From the NCBI RefSeq assembly GCF_001813675.1, contig NZ_KV813657.1:48482-89375 (forward strand): 40,894 bases of DNA, read 5' to 3'. Position 1 is the stretch's first letter; each line of letters starts with the position of its first letter. A program made the position numbers and the translations under genes. Origin of the DNA: Streptococcus sp. HMSC078D09 (GTDB lineage Bacteria; Bacillota; Bacilli; Lactobacillales; Streptococcaceae). The notes beneath the pieces are model-generated. The model saw only the letters and a program-made list of their open reading frames with translations, was not told the origin of the DNA and did no database searches. Below are positions 8,584-17,881 of the stretch, one piece after another.

Positions 8584-9495
8584 ATGTTTGATACAGTGAT
8601 TATTGGAGCAGGTCCTGCAGGGATGACTGCTGCCCTTTATGCAGCACGAAGCAATTTAAAGGTCGCATTGATTGAGAGAGGAATTCCAGGCGGTCAAATG
8701 AACAATACGTCTGACATTGAAAACTATCCTGGCTATGCGAATATTAGTGGCCCAGACTTGGCTGAAAAAATGTTTGAGCCTTTAGAAAATCTTGGTGTGG
8801 AACATTTGTTTGGTCAGGTAGAGCGCATCGAAGACCTCGGAGCAACCAAAAAGATTGTCACAGATGATGGGGAATTTGAAGCTAAAACCGTGGTGATTGC
8901 AACAGGGTCTAACCACCGTCCATTGAATGTCCCTGGTGAAGAAGAGCTGAATAGTAGAGGGGTTTCCTACTGTGCTGTTTGTGATGGAGCTTTCTTTAGA
9001 GATGAGGATCTTCTAGTCGTTGGTGGTGGCGATTCTGCGGTAGAAGAAGCTGTCTTTTTGACTCAGTTTGCAAAAACAGTGACCATTGCCCATCGTCGTG
9101 ATCAATTGCGTGCCCAAAAAGTTCTTCAAGATCGTGCCTTTGCCAATGATAAAATTCACTTTGCTTGGAATACGGTTGTTGAAGAAATTAAGGGTGAACA
9201 AAAAGTAACGTCTGTCCTTTTAAAAGATGTGAAGACAGGAGAGGTTAGAGAGCAAGCCTTCGGTGGTGTCTTTATCTATGTTGGTTTAGATCCTGTCAGT
9301 GATTTTGCGACAGAACTTGGTATTTTAGATGAAAATGGCTGGGTGATCACGGATGATCATATGAGAACCACAGTCCCAGGTGTTTTTGCAGTTGGCGATG
9401 TTCGTCAAAAAGATCTACGTCAAGTGACGACAGCCGTCGGAGACGGTGCGATTGCTGGCCAAGAAGTTTATAAATATATCACAGAAAACTTTTAA
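8584..9495 (+). CDS. trxB: Thioredoxin reductase
   Basis: This NADPH-dependent flavoprotein reduces thioredoxin in the cytoplasm. The start is ATG 8584 with AAAGAGG six bases upstream (an in-frame TTG at 8578 is less likely), giving 303 aa, slightly shorter than the family average. The FAD-binding motif GAGPAG is at residues 8-13, the redox-active pair is C130-A-V-C133, the NADPH motif GGGDSA follows, and the C-terminal FAD block reads GVFAVGDVR. The active site is CAVC rather than the more common CATC. A monocistronic unit with promoter and terminator. Confidence 0.96.
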   Translation: MFDTVIIGAGPAGMTAALYAARSNLKVALIERGIPGGQMNNTSDIENYPGYANISGPDLAEKMFEPLENLGVEHLFGQVERIEDLGATKKIVTDDGEFEAKTVVIATGSNHRPLNVPGEEELNSRGVSYCAVCDGAFFRDEDLLVVGGGDSAVEEAVFLTQFAKTVTIAHRRDQLRAQKVLQDRAFANDKIHFAWNTVVEEIKGEQKVTSVLLKDVKTGEVREQAFGGVFIYVGLDPVSDFATELGILDENGWVITDDHMRTTVPGVFAVGDVRQKDLRQVTTAVGDGAIAGQEVYKYITENF

Positions 9496-9498
9496 TCC

Positions 9499-9532
9499 AA
9501 AAAAATCTGAGCTTCCTGTCTCAGATTTTTTT
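9499..9532 (+). terminator. Terminator after trxB
   Basis: Positions 9499-9511 and 9520-9532 form a perfect 13-bp stem (core ATCTGAG) with A and T tracts at its base. Confidence 0.85.
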
Positions 9533-9568
9533 CATGCTTTCCTTTCAGTATTCAATAGAGCTGAAATG

Positions 9569-9577
9569 TGCTATAAT
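9569..9577 (+). promoter_or_regulatory. Extended -10 promoter of pncB-nadE
   Basis: TGCTATAAT is a perfect extended -10 box. A weak -35 lies in the preceding TATTCAAT. The leader to pncB is about 50 bases. Confidence 0.65.
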
Positions 9578-9634
9578 GGTACTAATTTTATGGTAGGAAT
9601 TCATAGAACAAATCTATAAAAAAGAGGTATTCAT

Positions 9635-11095
9635 ATGTATCCGGATGACAGTTTAACCTTGCATACTGATTTATACCAAATCAACATGATGCAAGTCTAT
9701 TTTGATCAAGGTATCCACAATAAACATGCCGTATTTGAAGTCTATTTTCGTCAACAGCCTTTTAAAAACGGCTACGCAGTATTTGCTGGCTTAGAAAGAA
9801 TTGTGAAATACTTGGAAAACTTGAGTTTTTCTGAGAGCGATATTGCCTATTTAGAGTCACTTGGTTATCATGGGGCCTTCTTGGAATATCTTCGTGATCT
9901 CAAGTTGGAATTGACGGTACGTTCTGCTCAAGAAGGAGATTTAGTCTTTGCCAATGAACCAATTGTTCAGGTAGAGGGTCCTCTGGCTCAGTGTCAATTG
10001 GTGGAAACAGCCCTTTTGAATATCGTCAACTTTCAAACCTTGATAGCAACAAAAGCTGCTCGTATTCGTTCAGTCATTGAAGATGAGCCTTTGATGGAAT
10101 TTGGAACACGTCGTGCGCAAGAAATGGATGCTGCCATTTGGGGAACTCGTGCAGCAGTCATCGGAGGGGCCAATGGAACTAGTAATGTTCGTGCAGGAAA
10201 ACTCTTTGGAATCCCAGTTTTAGGAACCCATGCCCATTCTCTTGTACAAGTATATGGGAATGACTATCAAGCCTTTAAAGCTTATGCGGAAACCCATAAA
10301 GATTGTGTCTTCCTCGTCGATACCTATGATACGCTTCGTATTGGGGTCCCTGCTGCTATTCAGGTAGCGCGTGAAATGGGAGATAAGATCAATTTCCTAG
10401 GCGTCCGGATTGACTCAGGAGATATTGCTTATATTTCTAAAAAGGTTCGCCAGCAATTAGATGAGGCTGGGTTTACAAATGCTAAAATCTACGCTTCTAA
10501 TGACTTGGATGAAAATACCATCCTCAACTTAAAAATGCAAAAAGCAAAAATTGATGTTTGGGGTGTAGGAACCAAGTTAATTACAGCTTACGATCAACCA
10601 GCGCTTGGAGCGGTATACAAAATTGTCTCTGTTGAAAACGAAGCAGGAGAGATGATCAATACCATCAAGCTTTCCAATAATGCAGAGAAAGTTTCTACAC
10701 CAGGTAAAAAGCAAGTCTGGCGGATTACCAGCCGTGAAAAAGGTAAGTCAGAAGGGGACTACATCACTTACGATGGAGTAGATGTTTCACAACTGACAGA
10801 ACTTAAAATGTTCCATCCAACTTATACCTACATTAATAAAACAGTCCGAAACTTTGAGGCGGTTCCTCTTTTAGTGGATATTTTTAAAGAGGGTCAATTG
10901 GTTTATCAACTGCCAACATTATCAGAAATTCAAGAATATGCTCGTAAAAATTACGATCAATTATGGGATGAATACAAGCGCGTTCTCAATCCACAGCATT
11001 ACCCAGTTGACTTGGCCAAAGATATTTGGCAGGATAAGATGGATCTGATCGAGGAAATGCGTAACAAGGCCAATGGAGAAGGAGAAGCAAAATGA
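9635..11095 (+). CDS. pncB: Nicotinate phosphoribosyltransferase
   Basis: PncB converts nicotinate, PRPP and ATP to nicotinate mononucleotide, the entry step of Preiss-Handler NAD salvage. The 486-aa length fits the Gram-positive type. Recognisable blocks are [11 protein letters not shown] near the N-terminus, [18 protein letters not shown] (region of the phosphorylated His in the family) and GVRIDSGD. The ATG at 9635 follows AGAGG. The stop overlaps the nadE start by four bases. Streptococci usually depend on exogenous nicotinate, so this is the expected route to NAD. Confidence 0.96.
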   Translation: MYPDDSLTLHTDLYQINMMQVYFDQGIHNKHAVFEVYFRQQPFKNGYAVFAGLERIVKYLENLSFSESDIAYLESLGYHGAFLEYLRDLKLELTVRSAQEGDLVFANEPIVQVEGPLAQCQLVETALLNIVNFQTLIATKAARIRSVIEDEPLMEFGTRRAQEMDAAIWGTRAAVIGGANGTSNVRAGKLFGIPVLGTHAHSLVQVYGNDYQAFKAYAETHKDCVFLVDTYDTLRIGVPAAIQVAREMGDKINFLGVRIDSGDIAYISKKVRQQLDEAGFTNAKIYASNDLDENTILNLKMQKAKIDVWGVGTKLITAYDQPALGAVYKIVSVENEAGEMINTIKLSNNAEKVSTPGKKQVWRITSREKGKSEGDYITYDGVDVSQLTELKMFHPTYTYINKTVRNFEAVPLLVDIFKEGQLVYQLPTLSEIQEYARKNYDQLWDEYKRVLNPQHYPVDLAKDIWQDKMDLIEEMRNKANGEGEAK

Positions 11096-11916
11096 GTTTG
11101 CAAGAAGAGATTATCCAACAATTGGGTGTCAAGCCTAGCATTGATCCTCAGGAAGAGATTCGCCGCTCGGTTGATTTCTTAAAAAGATATCTAAAAAAAC
11201 ATCCCTTCTTGAAAACATTTGTATTAGGGATCTCAGGAGGACAAGATTCAACTCTTGCTGGACGATTAGCTCAATTAGCCATGGAAGAAATGCGTGCAGA
11301 AACAGGAGATGCCTCCTATCAATTTATTGCCGTTCGTCTTCCTTATGGGCTACAAGCAGATGAAGCAGATGCACAAAAAGCATTGGCCTTTATCCAGCCG
11401 GATGTTAGCCTGGTTGTGAATATCAAGGAGTCTGCTGACGAAATGGTACGAGCAGTAGAAGCGACTGGAACAGAGGTTTCTGATTTTAACAAAGGCAATA
11501 TTAAGGCTCGCAGTCGCATGATTGCTCAGTATGCTCTAGCTGGAGCACGCAGCGGAGCGGTGATTGGAACGGATCATGCTGCAGAAAATATTACTGGTTT
11601 CTTCACAAAATTTGGAGATGGTGGTGCAGATATTTTACCCCTTTTCCGTTTGAATAAACGCCAAGGAAAACAATTGCTTAAGGCCTTAGGAGCCGATCCT
11701 GCTCTTTATGAGAAAATCCCAACAGCAGATTTGGAAGAAGAAAAACCAGGAATAGCAGATGAAGTAGCACTGGGTGTCACCTATAATGAAATCGATGATT
11801 ACCTAGAAGGCAAACAAGTGAGTCCAGAAGCTCAAGCCACTATTGAAAAATGGTGGTACAAAGGCCAACACAAACGCCACTTGCCAATCACAGTATTTGA
11901 TCATTTTTGGGAGTAA
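11092..11916 (+). CDS. nadE: NH3-dependent NAD+ synthetase
   Basis: NadE completes NAD synthesis by amidating nicotinate adenine dinucleotide with ammonia and ATP. The 274-aa protein has the PP-loop SGGQDS at residues 48-53 and the conserved [20 protein letters not shown] segment, with no glutaminase domain, so it is the short ammonia-dependent form. Its ATG overlaps the pncB stop (ATGA), placing both salvage enzymes in one coupled operon. The intermediate adenylyltransferase NadD is not in this window. Confidence 0.97.
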   Translation: MSLQEEIIQQLGVKPSIDPQEEIRRSVDFLKRYLKKHPFLKTFVLGISGGQDSTLAGRLAQLAMEEMRAETGDASYQFIAVRLPYGLQADEADAQKALAFIQPDVSLVVNIKESADEMVRAVEATGTEVSDFNKGNIKARSRMIAQYALAGARSGAVIGTDHAAENITGFFTKFGDGGADILPLFRLNKRQGKQLLKALGADPALYEKIPTADLEEEKPGIADEVALGVTYNEIDDYLEGKQVSPEAQATIEKWWYKGQHKRHLPITVFDHFWE

Positions 11917-11937
11917 AAAGGTCCAGTGGACCTTTTT
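11915..11937 (+). terminator. Terminator after nadE
   Basis: AAAAAGGTCC and GGACCTTTTT form a perfect 10-bp stem with a 3-base loop. The first A is shared with the nadE stop codon. Confidence 0.85.
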
Positions 11938-11940
11938 AGC

Positions 11941-12010
11941 CCGAGTCTTAAAATAGGAGAACGAGGTAGAAATCGGTAACTCGTAGAGTTCTATTTCGTA
12001 GTCTCACCAT
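11941..12010. repeat. Bulged-hairpin intergenic element
   Basis: The segment can fold on itself: AAATA pairs with TATTT, GAA with TTC and CGAG with CTCG, with GAG/CTC at the outer ends. The arms are separated by bulges and a central loop containing GAAATCGG. It lies between two terminators with no gene. It resembles an intergenic repeat or small structured RNA, but I cannot test its copy number. Confidence 0.4.
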
Positions 12011-12033
12011 ACAATATTGTGAAAAGCATTAAA

Positions 12034-12062
12034 AAGAAGGGCGGTTTCATCCGTCCTTTTCT
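12034..12062 (+). terminator. Second terminator in nadE-GNAT gap
   Basis: AAGAAGGGCGG pairs with CCGTCCTTTTCTT (with G-T pairs) around the loop TTTCAT, followed by a pyrimidine-rich tail. It has no obvious gene of its own, since nadE is already closed by the hairpin at 11915. Confidence 0.65.
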
Positions 12063-12125
12063 TCTAGATTAAAGTAACCAACTTGCAAAGTTCAAGTTGC
12101 ATGAAAAAATGAAGGGAGACAATCT

Positions 12126-12677
12126 ATGAAGCATCTTGGAAGTCTTGTCATAAAGACGGAGCGTTTATACATGAGGCCTTTCGTTTTGGAAGATGCACCA
12201 GCGATGTTTGAAAATTGGGCTTCGGATCCTGAAACCCTGAAATATGTCACTTGGGATGCCCATGCATCTACTGAGAGAACCAGAGAATCGATCAAAAGAT
12301 GGATCGAACAGTATCGTAAACCAGATACTTATAAATGGGCGCTTTGTTTGAAAACATCACTGGATCAGGTAATTGGAGATATTAGTGTGGTTTCTCAAGA
12401 CCAGGAAAGTCAATCATGCGAGCTAGGTTATATCCTTGGCAAGAAATTCTGGGGGCGGGGATTCATGACAGAAGCCGTCATAGCTGTTTTGGATTTCTTA
12501 TTGAACAAAGTCGGATTTAAAGAAATCAAAGCCACTTATGTCAGTTTAAATCCTGCTTCAGGGAAAGTCATGGAAAAGGCAGGAATGCAGTATGTAGAAA
12601 CCATCCCTCATGCCATTCAACGCAAAGGATATTGCGGGGATAAAATCATCTATTCTAAACAGAATCCCTCTCTATAG
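12126..12677 (+). CDS. GNAT-family N-acetyltransferase (RimJ/RimL type)
   Basis: This 183-aa protein is an acetyl-CoA dependent acetyltransferase of the RimJ/RimL-like GNAT group. The N-terminal TERLYMRPFVLEDAPAMFEN block and the acetyl-CoA loop in GKKFWGRGFMTEAV (R/Q-x-x-G-x-G pattern) support this, as does the C-terminal AGMQYVETI strand. GAAGGGAG precedes the ATG. The acceptor (ribosomal protein, small amine or other) cannot be inferred. It stands alone between nadE and pepC, with its own intergenic region upstream. Confidence 0.88.
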   Translation: MKHLGSLVIKTERLYMRPFVLEDAPAMFENWASDPETLKYVTWDAHASTERTRESIKRWIEQYRKPDTYKWALCLKTSLDQVIGDISVVSQDQESQSCELGYILGKKFWGRGFMTEAVIAVLDFLLNKVGFKEIKATYVSLNPASGKVMEKAGMQYVETIPHAIQRKGYCGDKIIYSKQNPSL

Positions 12678-12689
12678 GGTGATTTTTAC

Positions 12690-12717
12690 TTGAAGATTCT
12701 GCTCAAAGGATTATAAT
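12690..12717 (+). promoter_or_regulatory. Promoter of pepC
   Basis: TTGAAG (12690-12695) and TATAAT (12712-12717) are separated by 16 bases, 28 bases before the pepC start codon. Confidence 0.65.
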
Positions 12718-12744
12718 AGTAAATAATGAAAAAAGGAGATTGCT

Positions 12745-14079
12745 ATGTCAGAATTAACGAAAGAATTTACAGACCAGCTCTATGCTAATTATGAAGCAAA
12801 TGTGAAATATGCGGCTCTTGAAAATGCTGTTACCCACAATGGGATCCATGCATCGCTTGAAACGCGCAAGAGTGCAGTAGAAAATACACCAGTTTTTTCA
12901 TTTGATTTGACCAAGGATAAGGTGACAAACCAAAAAGCATCTGGACGTTGTTGGATGTTTGCGGCTTTAAATACCTTCCGTCACAAGATGATTTCAAGCT
13001 TCCAATTGGAGGATTTTGAATTGTCTCAAGCACATACTTTCTTTTGGGATAAGTATGAAAAATCAAACTGGTTTTTGGAGCAAGTGATTGCTACAGCAGA
13101 TCAAGAATTGACCAGCCGTAAGGTGGCTTTTCTCCTACAAACCCCACAACAAGATGGTGGTCAATGGGATATGGTGGTATCCCTCTTTGAGAAATACGGA
13201 GTGGTTCCAAAATCAGTTTATCCGGAATCGATTTCTTCAAGTAATAGCCGGGAATTGAACACCTACCTCAATAAACTCTTGCGTCAAGATGCGCAAATCT
13301 TGCGTGACTTGATTCACTCAGGCGCAGATAGTGAGGCAGTTGCGAGCAAGAAACAAGCGTTGTTGCAAGAAATCTTTAACTTCTTGGCTATGTCTTTAGG
13401 ATTGCCTCCGCGTGAATTTGACTTTTCATACCGTGATAAGGACAACCAATTCCATACCGAAAGTGGCTTAACTCCACAAAGCTTCTACAAAAAATATGTA
13501 GACCTTCAATTAGACGATTACGTCTCCATTATCAATGCCCCAACTACAGATAAGCCATATGGAAAATCTTACACCGTAGATATGCTGGGCAATGTGGTTG
13601 GTAGCCGTCCAGTCCGCTACCTAAATGTTCCAATGGATCGATTGAAAGAATTAGCTATTGCTCAAATGAAAGCAGGAGAAACTGTCTGGTTTGGTTCAGA
13701 TGTAGGCCAAGTCAGCAACCGTAAAGCCGGAATCCTGGCAACAGATGTCTACGATTTTGAAGCAGGCATGGACATTCATTTGACACAAGACAAGGCGGGT
13801 CGCTTGGACTATGCAGAAAGTCTCATGACACACGCTATGGTCTTGACAGGGGTTGATTTAGACGAAGCAGGTCAGCCTCGTAAATGGAAGGTTGAAAATT
13901 CATGGGGAGACAAGGTCGGTACAGATGGTTACTTTGTGGCTTCTGATGCTTGGATGGATGAATATACCTATCAAATCGTGGTTCGTAAAGAATTCCTAAC
14001 AGCAGACGAATTAGCAGCCTATGAAGCAGAACCAATTGTCCTAGCACCGTGGGATCCAATGGGAGCTTTAGCAAAATAA
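12745..14079 (+). CDS. pepC: Aminopeptidase C (bleomycin hydrolase family)
   Basis: PepC is a cytoplasmic papain-like cysteine aminopeptidase (peptidase C1B) that removes N-terminal residues from peptides taken up by oligopeptide transporters. The 444-aa length matches lactic-acid bacterial PepC. The catalytic triad is visible: Cys69 in GRCWMFAALN, His363 in THAMVLTGV and Asn385 in VENSWGDKVGTDGYF. AAAAGGAG lies 7 bases before the ATG. Monocistronic, with promoter and terminator. Confidence 0.97.
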   Translation: MSELTKEFTDQLYANYEANVKYAALENAVTHNGIHASLETRKSAVENTPVFSFDLTKDKVTNQKASGRCWMFAALNTFRHKMISSFQLEDFELSQAHTFFWDKYEKSNWFLEQVIATADQELTSRKVAFLLQTPQQDGGQWDMVVSLFEKYGVVPKSVYPESISSSNSRELNTYLNKLLRQDAQILRDLIHSGADSEAVASKKQALLQEIFNFLAMSLGLPPREFDFSYRDKDNQFHTESGLTPQSFYKKYVDLQLDDYVSIINAPTTDKPYGKSYTVDMLGNVVGSRPVRYLNVPMDRLKELAIAQMKAGETVWFGSDVGQVSNRKAGILATDVYDFEAGMDIHLTQDKAGRLDYAESLMTHAMVLTGVDLDEAGQPRKWKVENSWGDKVGTDGYFVASDAWMDEYTYQIVVRKEFLTADELAAYEAEPIVLAPWDPMGALAK

Positions 14080-14087
14080 TGATATAG

Positions 14088-14109
14088 AAAAGAGCCGAAA
14101 GGCTCTTTT
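14088..14109 (+). terminator. Terminator after pepC
   Basis: AAAAGAGCC (14088-14096) and GGCTCTTTT (14101-14109) form a 9-bp stem closed by a GAAA tetraloop. A near-identical hairpin recurs at 14370. Confidence 0.8.
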
Positions 14110-14116
14110 CAGATTG

Positions 14117-14281
14117 AAGACAAAATATCTTAAAAACTTTCCTTAGGTGAGTACGGACGTCAGCGAACTTCTTTGAAGTTCCATGACTAATTATTGAGCC
14201 TAAGGTCTCAATAATTCCGAGTGCCTGAAACGATAACGTTTCAAGCACTTTTCTCACAGCGGAAAGTTTCAGTATTTTCTT
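14117..14281. repeat. Structured three-hairpin element, possible ncRNA or MITE-like repeat
   Basis: A long closing stem joins the ends: AACTTTCC (14135-14142) with GGAAAGTT (14261-14268), TGAG with CTCA just inside, and AAAATA (14122-14127) with TATTTT (14273-14278) outside. Three hairpins branch within. H1: GTCA/TGAC and GAACTTC/GAAGTTC (14159-14187). H2: AATTATTGAG/CTCAATAATT (14189-14216). H3: GTGC/GCAC and TGAAACG/CGTTTCA (14221-14248). The linker CCTTAGG (14141-14147) is the exact reverse complement of CCTAAGG in the H2 loop, allowing a pseudoknot (partly competing with the closing stem). It lies in the 432-base gap between convergent pepC and pbp1A. It could be a structured RNA or a mobile-type intergenic repeat; orientation is unknown. 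Confidence 0.6.
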
Positions 14282-14369
14282 AAATCGATTTAAATATTGG
14301 AACTCAATTTTGTTTTTTGCAGAATCACTTAACTTATTTTGCTTTAAAATAGTTTGTCTACATTCTAAT

Positions 14370-14393
14370 AAGAGCCGAAAGGCTCTTTTTTTT
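14370..14393 (+). terminator. Twin copy of the pepC terminator hairpin
   Basis: AAGAGCC and GGCTCTT with the same GAAA loop as the hairpin at 14088, followed by a long T-run. The rest of the gap, 14282-14369 and 14394-14472, is A/T-rich and shows no gene; only a weak 7-bp hairpin (about 14436-14460) is visible there. Confidence 0.75.
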
Positions 14394-14474
14394 ATATACT
14401 CAAAAATAAAAAAGCTGGGAAGTCTAACTAAATAAATCAGATTTTATTCGTTCTGGTTTTTTAACCATTGTTTT

Positions 14475-14500
14475 AAAAAAAGCCGGGCAAAAGCCCGACT
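14475..14500 (-). terminator. Terminator of recU-pbp1A
   Basis: On the minus strand AGTCGGGC pairs with GCCCGGCT (one G-T pair) around TTTT, followed by seven T residues. It lies 12 bases past the pbp1A stop. Confidence 0.85.
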
Positions 14501-14511
14501 TCTCCATTCTA

Positions 14512-16626
14512 TTATTCGTTATGATTGTTAGAGTCTTGCGAAGAAGGCTCAGATGGTTTAGATTGATTTTCTTCGTTCGAAGAGCTAGACGATGGTTCTT
14601 CATACGAATACTGATCAGTGGAATAACTTGGCTCATAGTAGTAGTTATTGTAGTTGTTCTTACCATTGTTTAAGTAGAGATAAGAACCACTTCGATACAG
14701 TCCACTTGGTTGCGTCCAATCCGTATGACCAGAGTTATTATTATTAGCAAGATAGAGCATCATTTGACGGTAGACATCCGTTGCGACCTGTATTCCATTA
14801 TCCAATACTGGTGTAAAGCGATTGGAATAACCTGTCCATACTGCCATGGCATATTCAGGAGTGTAGCCTACAAACAATTCATCCGGTGTTACAATATTTG
14901 AATAAGCATTTTTTGTCAATTTACCGATTTCGTTATCAGCATAGTTTGATGTACCTGTCTTACCAGCTTGGTAGATTCCCGAAATGGCAGCATTTGTACC
15001 GGTACCAGACAAGAGAACTGTCTTCATCATATCTGTCATCATGTAGGCAGTTGTTGCTTTCATTGCACGAGTTCCTTCGGACTCAAATTCCTTGGTTGTG
15101 CCATCACTAAAGACAACCCGACTAACATAGGATGGTTTGTAATAGGTACCGCCATTGGCAAAAGCAGCATAGGCAGCTGCCATTTTCTCACTGCTGGCTC
15201 CGTATTTGTTGCTAGAATCGCTAGTGTTACTCGAGATAGCGTTGGCGTAAACCATTTCTGGGTAATCGATCCCTAATCCATTGAGGAATTTCTTAGCTTG
15301 TTTAAGACCAACTTTTTCCAGGGCCTTCACCGCAGGCACGTTACGAGATTGTTGAATTGCGTAGGTAATGGACATGCTACCATAGTATGAACGGTCCCAG
15401 TTGTAGACAGGCGTTGATGAATGAGGGAAGTTGTATGGCGCATCTGTTGTAGTAGCTGCTGTAGAGGTATATTCCTCATGTTCAAGAGCTGGTGCGTAAT
15501 CTGTGATTGGTTTCATTGTTGAACCCCAGTCACGGTTCGTTTCAACCGCTTGGTTTGTACCAAAGGAAACATTGCTGGATTGGTGACGAGAACCCAGCTG
15601 AGCAATGACTTTACCAGTATTGACATCAATAACGGTAGAAGCTACTTGCATTTCATCATCCGGGTAATTGACATATTCATCTGTATTGTAGATATCCCAT
15701 AGTTTCTTTTGAGCTTCTGTATCCACGTTTGTATAGACATCCATTCCGGTTGTCAACAAATTGTAGCCCGTTTCTTCTTCGACTTGCTCGATCACTTCTT
15801 TTAGGTAATTATCCATATAGGCTGGGTAACTGCTTGAAGAACTGAGACTTTGCAGACCATCTGTAACAGGTGTATTGACCGCTGCTTCGTATTGTTTGTT
15901 AGAAATGGTCTTCATATCGAGCATTTCTTTTAATACTAAGTTTCGGCGCTGTTGCGCTGCTTCAGGATGGGAGTATGGATCGTATTGGTTTGGTGCTTGG
16001 GGCATCCCCGCAAGGAGTGCCAATTGAGGGAGCGAAAGATCTTTTAGATCTTTTCCGTAATAACTTTTCGCAGCTGTCTGCATTCCGTAGTTCCCATTCG
16101 CCATAAATACTTTATTGACGTAATAGGTCAAGATTTCTTGTTTGGTTGCTTTCTTTTCTAGTTGGGTTGCTAACCAAGCTTCTTGGATCTTACGAGAGAG
16201 GGTACGGTCAGAGGCTGAAGTGGAGAAATAGGTTAACTTGATCAATTGTTGCGTCAAGGTTGACCCACCTTGACTTCCTCCTCGTAAGTTGTGAAGGAAG
16301 GAACCGCCGATCCGAATGATGTCGACCCCACGGTGATTGAAGAAACGGTGGTCTTCAATCGCAACGATAGCATTGACCAAATCAGTAGGGATTTCATTGG
16401 CTGTGACATTGATTCGTTTCTCAGCTCCCAAATCCGCGATCAAGTTATTTTGGTTGTCATAGATCTTACTAGATGTTGTTGCAACCAAATCTTTTTCAGA
16501 CAAGGTTGGTGCTTTCATAGCATAGTAACTAAATATCAGTCCACCGAGGACAAATAAAAGTAAGAAAAATGAAATGGCTGCGATCGCAACATATTTCAAC
16601 CATTGAATGACTGTTTGTTTATTCAT
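14512..16626 (-). CDS. pbp1A: Penicillin-binding protein 1A (class A)
   Basis: PBP1A is a bifunctional membrane enzyme that polymerises lipid II and crosslinks the glycan. The 704-aa product has a short cytoplasmic N-terminus, a membrane span (about 12-34), a GT51 glycosyltransferase domain with catalytic Glu91 in [10 protein letters not shown] and the GGSTLTQQL block, then a transpeptidase domain with S369-TMK, S427-RN and K556-TGT. The Thr after the active Ser, altered in some resistant pneumococci, is intact. The last ~75 residues are low complexity (Asn, Tyr, Ser, Glu rich) and extracellular. The start codon abuts the recU stop, as in other streptococci, so the two are co-transcribed. Confidence 0.97.
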   Translation of the reverse strand: MNKQTVIQWLKYVAIAAISFFLLLFVLGGLIFSYYAMKAPTLSEKDLVATTSSKIYDNQNNLIADLGAEKRINVTANEIPTDLVNAIVAIEDHRFFNHRGVDIIRIGGSFLHNLRGGSQGGSTLTQQLIKLTYFSTSASDRTLSRKIQEAWLATQLEKKATKQEILTYYVNKVFMANGNYGMQTAAKSYYGKDLKDLSLPQLALLAGMPQAPNQYDPYSHPEAAQQRRNLVLKEMLDMKTISNKQYEAAVNTPVTDGLQSLSSSSSYPAYMDNYLKEVIEQVEEETGYNLLTTGMDVYTNVDTEAQKKLWDIYNTDEYVNYPDDEMQVASTVIDVNTGKVIAQLGSRHQSSNVSFGTNQAVETNRDWGSTMKPITDYAPALEHEEYTSTAATTTDAPYNFPHSSTPVYNWDRSYYGSMSITYAIQQSRNVPAVKALEKVGLKQAKKFLNGLGIDYPEMVYANAISSNTSDSSNKYGASSEKMAAAYAAFANGGTYYKPSYVSRVVFSDGTTKEFESEGTRAMKATTAYMMTDMMKTVLLSGTGTNAAISGIYQAGKTGTSNYADNEIGKLTKNAYSNIVTPDELFVGYTPEYAMAVWTGYSNRFTPVLDNGIQVATDVYRQMMLYLANNNNSGHTDWTQPSGLYRSGSYLYLNNGKNNYNNYYYEPSYSTDQYSYEEPSSSSSNEENQSKPSEPSSQDSNNHNE

Positions 16627-17220
16627 TTAAATACCGCCTAGAAGTTTCTGTTCGATAATATCAAGATAAGGAACGCTTGGAAGACGATTCTTATCTACTA
16701 GAAAGCCGTGCTCCTGAATATAGGAGAGGGGCATGGATTTACTACCATGATCGATGTTGTAATAGTGAATTAATGCAGGAGCAGGAAGTAAGTAGGTTTC
16801 ACTCAACTTTGCAAAATGCAAGAGAACGAAACAGATACCGCCTTGCTGGACAACTGCCTCCATATGATCGATTTGATGTTGATGAAAATTTTTCATCGGC
16901 ATGGATTGCTTTTGCTGTGTTTCCTTCGCTTCAAAATCGATATAGCGTCCCTTGTATACTCCAGAATAGTCCGTCGTTGATGCTTGCCTGAAATAGGCTT
17001 CAACAATCTTTGCCCGACTGCGACGTGGATAATCCACTTTCACGATTTGAATCGGTGTTGGTTTTTTATGGATGACTGCTAGACCTCGAGAAAGATAGTA
17101 TTGATTGCTTTCATTGATCATTTTTTCAAATGTCATCCCACGATTCGCAAAGTCGACTGGATGTTTCCTTTGTGTAGAGACCAAGGTTTTTTTGGCTACT
17201 TTATGTGGATAGTTGACCAT
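16627..17220 (-). CDS. recU: Holliday junction resolvase RecU
   Basis: RecU cuts four-way DNA junctions during recombination repair and chromosome segregation. The 197-aa product carries the nuclease core [15 protein letters not shown] with the acidic and Lys residues of the PD-(D/E)XK fold, and the N-terminal region [25 protein letters not shown] lies just before the ATG. It is the first gene of the recU-pbp1A transcript, an arrangement conserved in Firmicutes that links DNA repair with wall synthesis. Confidence 0.95.
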   Translation of the reverse strand: MVNYPHKVAKKTLVSTQRKHPVDFANRGMTFEKMINESNQYYLSRGLAVIHKKPTPIQIVKVDYPRRSRAKIVEAYFRQASTTDYSGVYKGRYIDFEAKETQQKQSMPMKNFHQHQIDHMEAVVQQGGICFVLLHFAKLSETYLLPAPALIHYYNIDHGSKSMPLSYIQEHGFLVDKNRLPSVPYLDIIEQKLLGGI

Positions 17221-17232
17221 AGTTCTCCTTAT

Positions 17233-17262
17233 TGGTACAATTACATCACTCTATTATATCAT
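17233..17262. promoter_or_regulatory. Divergent promoters between recU and the YpsA-like gene
   Basis: On the minus strand an extended -10 TGATATAAT occupies 17261-17253, upstream of recU. On the plus strand TTGGTA (17233-17238) and TATCAT (17257-17262), 18 bases apart, could serve the rightward gene. The two -10 boxes overlap, so the promoters may compete. Confidence 0.5.
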
Positions 17263-17284
17263 AAATTAGAATAATGAGGAAAAA

Positions 17285-17812
17285 ATGAATACCATACTTG
17301 TTGCAGGTTATAAGAGTTTTGATGTGGGAGTCTTTTCCAATAAAGACCCTCGACTGACCATTATCAAAAAAGCCATTGAAAGAGATCTTCGTCGTTTATT
17401 TGAAGAAGGAGTGAAATGGCTGGTCTTTTCTGGTAATTTGGGATTTGAGGCTTGGGTACTAGAGGTCGCCTTTGCATTAAAAAATGATTACGATTTTCAA
17501 ATGGCGACGATCTTCCTATTTGAGAATGTTGGCGAAAATTGGAATGAAAGCAATCAGGAATTATTAGCACGCTTCAAACAGGTGGATTTCGTGAAATATG
17601 CCTATCCCCACTATAGCAATCCGGGTCAACTAAAAGAATACAATCAGTTTTTGATAGATAATGCGGATGGAGCTTATGTTTTTTATAATCCAGAAAATGA
17701 AACCAATTTAAAATATCTTTACAAAATGATGGTAGAAAAAGAACCATTTTATGTCAAACAATTAAGTTTTGATGACTTAAATGAACTTGCTGAAAATTTT
17801 TACGAAAACTAA
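17285..17812 (+). CDS. YpsA-like DUF1273/SLOG-superfamily protein
   Basis: The 175-aa protein matches the DUF1273 family to which B. subtilis YpsA belongs (SLOG/Rossmann-like fold, putative nucleotide-sugar or nucleotide binding). It begins with a beta strand and loop, [15 protein letters not shown], and has a glycine-containing segment in [23 protein letters not shown] precedes the ATG. The gene sits between recU and gpsB, as in other streptococci and bacilli; YpsA has been linked to division in Firmicutes, which fits, but the biochemical role is not known to me. Confidence 0.85.
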   Translation: MNTILVAGYKSFDVGVFSNKDPRLTIIKKAIERDLRRLFEEGVKWLVFSGNLGFEAWVLEVAFALKNDYDFQMATIFLFENVGENWNESNQELLARFKQVDFVKYAYPHYSNPGQLKEYNQFLIDNADGAYVFYNPENETNLKYLYKMMVEKEPFYVKQLSFDDLNELAENFYEN

Positions 17813-17822
17813 GTGTTATACC

Positions 17823-17852
17823 TTGATTTTTCTTACCATTTTTTTATATAAT
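17823..17852 (+). promoter_or_regulatory. Promoter of gpsB
   Basis: TTGATT (17823-17828) and TATAAT (17847-17852) are separated by 18 bases, 30 bases before the gpsB start. Confidence 0.65.
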
Positions 17853-17881
17853 TGAGATGATGAACTAGATTGGAGAGAGTA

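Noticed and set aside
14226..14243. TGAAACG...CGTTTCA considered as a catabolite-response site
   Set aside because: The CG spacing does not fit the cre consensus, and the sequence is better explained as arms of hairpin H3.
13835..14257. A 140-codon minus-strand frame covering the end of pepC and the structured element
   Set aside because: Most of it is antisense to pepC, the rest is translated hairpin sequence, and no ribosome site or family resemblance is visible.
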